Below, in pieces: positions 5,170 to 6,218 of a stretch of 6,218 nt of DNA. The notes under the pieces were generated by a model, which had not been told where the DNA came from, did no database searches, and saw nothing but the letters and a program-made list of their open reading frames with translations. Both the position numbers and the translations under genes were made by a program. The stretch lies in contig DBMN01000321.1 in NCBI GenBank assembly GCA_002298965.1, positions 1 to 6,218 on the forward strand, given 5' to 3'. The DNA is from Rhizobiales bacterium UBA697 (GTDB taxonomy: Bacteria > Pseudomonadota > Alphaproteobacteria > Rhizobiales > Ancalomicrobiaceae). Within the stretch, counting starts at the first letter, position 1; every line of letters starts with the position of its first letter.

Positions 5170-6218
5170 GTGCACCTCATCGCTCCTCCAGAACGTCGCA
5201 GCGACGCCGCCGCCGGCAACGGGCGGGGCGTGCGGCCGCGCGCGCGCCTGCTGCTCGGCGCGGCGCTGGCGTTCCTGATGGCGACGGGGACGATCGCGCC
5301 GGCCTTCGCCGAGGTGGTCAAGGCCGAGGCGGAGGTACGCCAGGAGAAGGGCTTCGGCCGCCTCGTCCTGACCTTCAAGGATCGCACGCTGATCCCGCAG
5401 TATTCGACCAAACAGGGCAACGGCGTCGTCGTCCTGGAGTTCGAGGACGAGATCGACGTCGGCGTCGACCAGGTGGCGACGCGGCTCGCGCCCTACGTCT
5501 CGGTGGTGCGGCGCGACCCGGAAGGCAAGGCGCTGCGCATCGCGCTCGCCCGGCAGGTGCGCGTCAACACGATGGACGCGGGCGAGAAGCTCTTCGTCGA
5601 CTTCCTGCCGCCGAAATGGACCGGCAATCCGCCGCCGTTGCCGCAGGACGTGATCGAGGCGCTGGCCAAGCGTGCCGAGGCCGCGATCAAGGCGGCGCGC
5701 GACGCCGAGATGGCGCGGGTGGGCACGCGCGTCCAGCCCAAGCTCGACTTCAAGATCGGTCGCCTGCCGACCTTCACCCGCTTCTCCTTCGGCTGGAACG
5801 TGCCCTTCGACACGCGGATGACGCGCGAGGGCGAGCGCGTCACGCTGACCTTCAACCGCGTCGCCAAGATCGACTTCTCGCAGATCGATGTCGATCCGGT
5901 GCCGGGGCTGGTCGACGTCTTCGCCGACCCGAACGACGAGACGATGAAGGTCGTCTTCACCGTCGCCCCCGATGCCGACGTGCGCGCCTTCCGCGAGAAG
6001 GACGCCTACGTCCTCGATCTCGTCCGCCCGTCCGCGCCCGCCAATGCCGGCGAAGCGGCGATTCGGCCGCTGCTGTCGTCGCCGGCGGAAGGACGCGATC
6101 GCGTCTCCGCGCCCGGCCGTTCCGACGTGGTCTCCGGTGCGCCCGCGCCCGCGCCGGTCGTCGTGCCGCCGGCGGTTGCGGCTCCCGTCGCTCCGGCTCC
6201 CGTCGCTCAGGCGGCGCC
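5170..6218 (+). CDS. Large exported protein with duplicated AMIN-like domain, 3' end missing
   Basis: The frame is open from an in-frame TAG at 5131 to the window edge: 349 codons plus two bases from the GTG at 5170. A signal peptide is clear, with a basic RPRAR then LLLGAALAFLMATGTIAPAFA and likely cleavage before EVVKAE (residue 48). Two beta-rich repeats of similar pattern follow, at 62-148 (FGRLVLTF ... LFVDFLPP) and 202-287 (FTRFSFGW ... YVLDLVRP), joined by a Pro-rich turn and a charged helix (about 155-185). From about residue 288 the chain turns Ala/Pro/Val-rich. In comparable clusters a long TPR-containing exported protein sits here; no TPR is visible yet, so that is inference from position. 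The start is uncertain: GTG 5170 lacks a close ribosome site (GGAGG at 5138 is 27 bases away), and GTG 5230 would give a more usual 27-residue signal peptide behind GGGCGGGG. Function unknown. Confidence 0.75.
   Translation, partial: MHLIAPPERRSDAAAGNGRGVRPRARLLLGAALAFLMATGTIAPAFAEVVKAEAEVRQEKGFGRLVLTFKDRTLIPQYSTKQGNGVVVLEFEDEIDVGVDQVATRLAPYVSVVRRDPEGKALRIALARQVRVNTMDAGEKLFVDFLPPKWTGNPPPLPQDVIEALAKRAEAAIKAARDAEMARVGTRVQPKLDFKIGRLPTFTRFSFGWNVPFDTRMTREGERVTLTFNRVAKIDFSQIDVDPVPGLVDVFADPNDETMKVVFTVAPDADVRAFREKDAYVLDLVRPSAPANAGEAAIRPLLSSPAEGRDRVSAPGRSDVVSGAPAPAPVVVPPAVAAPVAPAPVAQAA
6181..6210 (+). repeat. 15-bp tandem repeat in the Ala/Pro linker
   Basis: GCTCCCGTCGCTCCG is followed directly by the same unit with one change (CAG for CCG), encoding APVAP-APVAQ. 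It is part of a low-complexity Ala/Pro/Val linker of the exported protein and probably arose by slippage. Confidence 0.6.

Noticed and set aside
1..6218. Mobile elements, CRISPR arrays, tRNA or rRNA genes
   Set aside because: No transposase, long terminal repeats, regular spacer arrays or structural RNA sequences were seen; gene order and composition are uniform across the window.

Overview
The window is a flagellar gene cluster from a GC-rich alphaproteobacterium. Every complete gene except one is a flagellar structural or motor gene. The order flgA-flgG-flgF divergent from fliL-fliM-DUF6468-motE-like-(large secreted repeat protein) is, from general knowledge, the layout of Caulobacter-type flagella, which are also found as the polar or subpolar flagellum of several Rhizobiales. 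Two near-perfect CtrA-type boxes in the non-coding DNA fit that assignment. I cannot name the genus.

Left arm (minus strand, 1-1773): flgF, flgG and the 5' part of flgA form a tight operon, with only 14 and 11 bases between genes. FlgF and FlgG build the proximal and distal rod. FlgA is the periplasmic P-ring chaperone, and the window cuts it after about 75 codons.

Centre (1774-2049): this 276-bp divergent control region is much more AT-rich than its surroundings. Towards flgF it carries a sigma-54 -24/-12 promoter with exact GG-N10-GC spacing. Towards fliL it carries a CtrA-like box with a housekeeping-type -10. Between them are short inverted repeats, three GTT(T)ACC elements at exact 10-bp steps, and a second TTAACCAT half-site that abuts the sigma-54 -24 element. 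The region reads as the switch between an early (CtrA, fliL-fliM) and a late (sigma-54, rod) tier of the flagellar hierarchy.

Right arm (plus strand, 2050-6218): fliL (stator-associated membrane protein) and fliM (C-ring switch protein) are followed by two small inner-membrane coiled-coil proteins, a DUF6468-type protein and a MotE-like protein with an MgtE_N-like C-terminus. The last two are joined to the gene before them by 4-base ATGA overlaps, so the block looks like one translationally coupled unit. After a 101-bp gap with another CtrA-like box comes the start of a large exported protein. It has a signal peptide, two mutually similar beta-rich AMIN-like repeats of about 87 residues, and an Ala/Pro-rich linker that runs off the window.

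The points most worth a second look are the two-sided promoter region, a 70-residue acidic N-terminal extension on FliM that carries two copies of a FliN-like WGAALxEQ motif, and the internal duplication in the uncharacterised exported protein.
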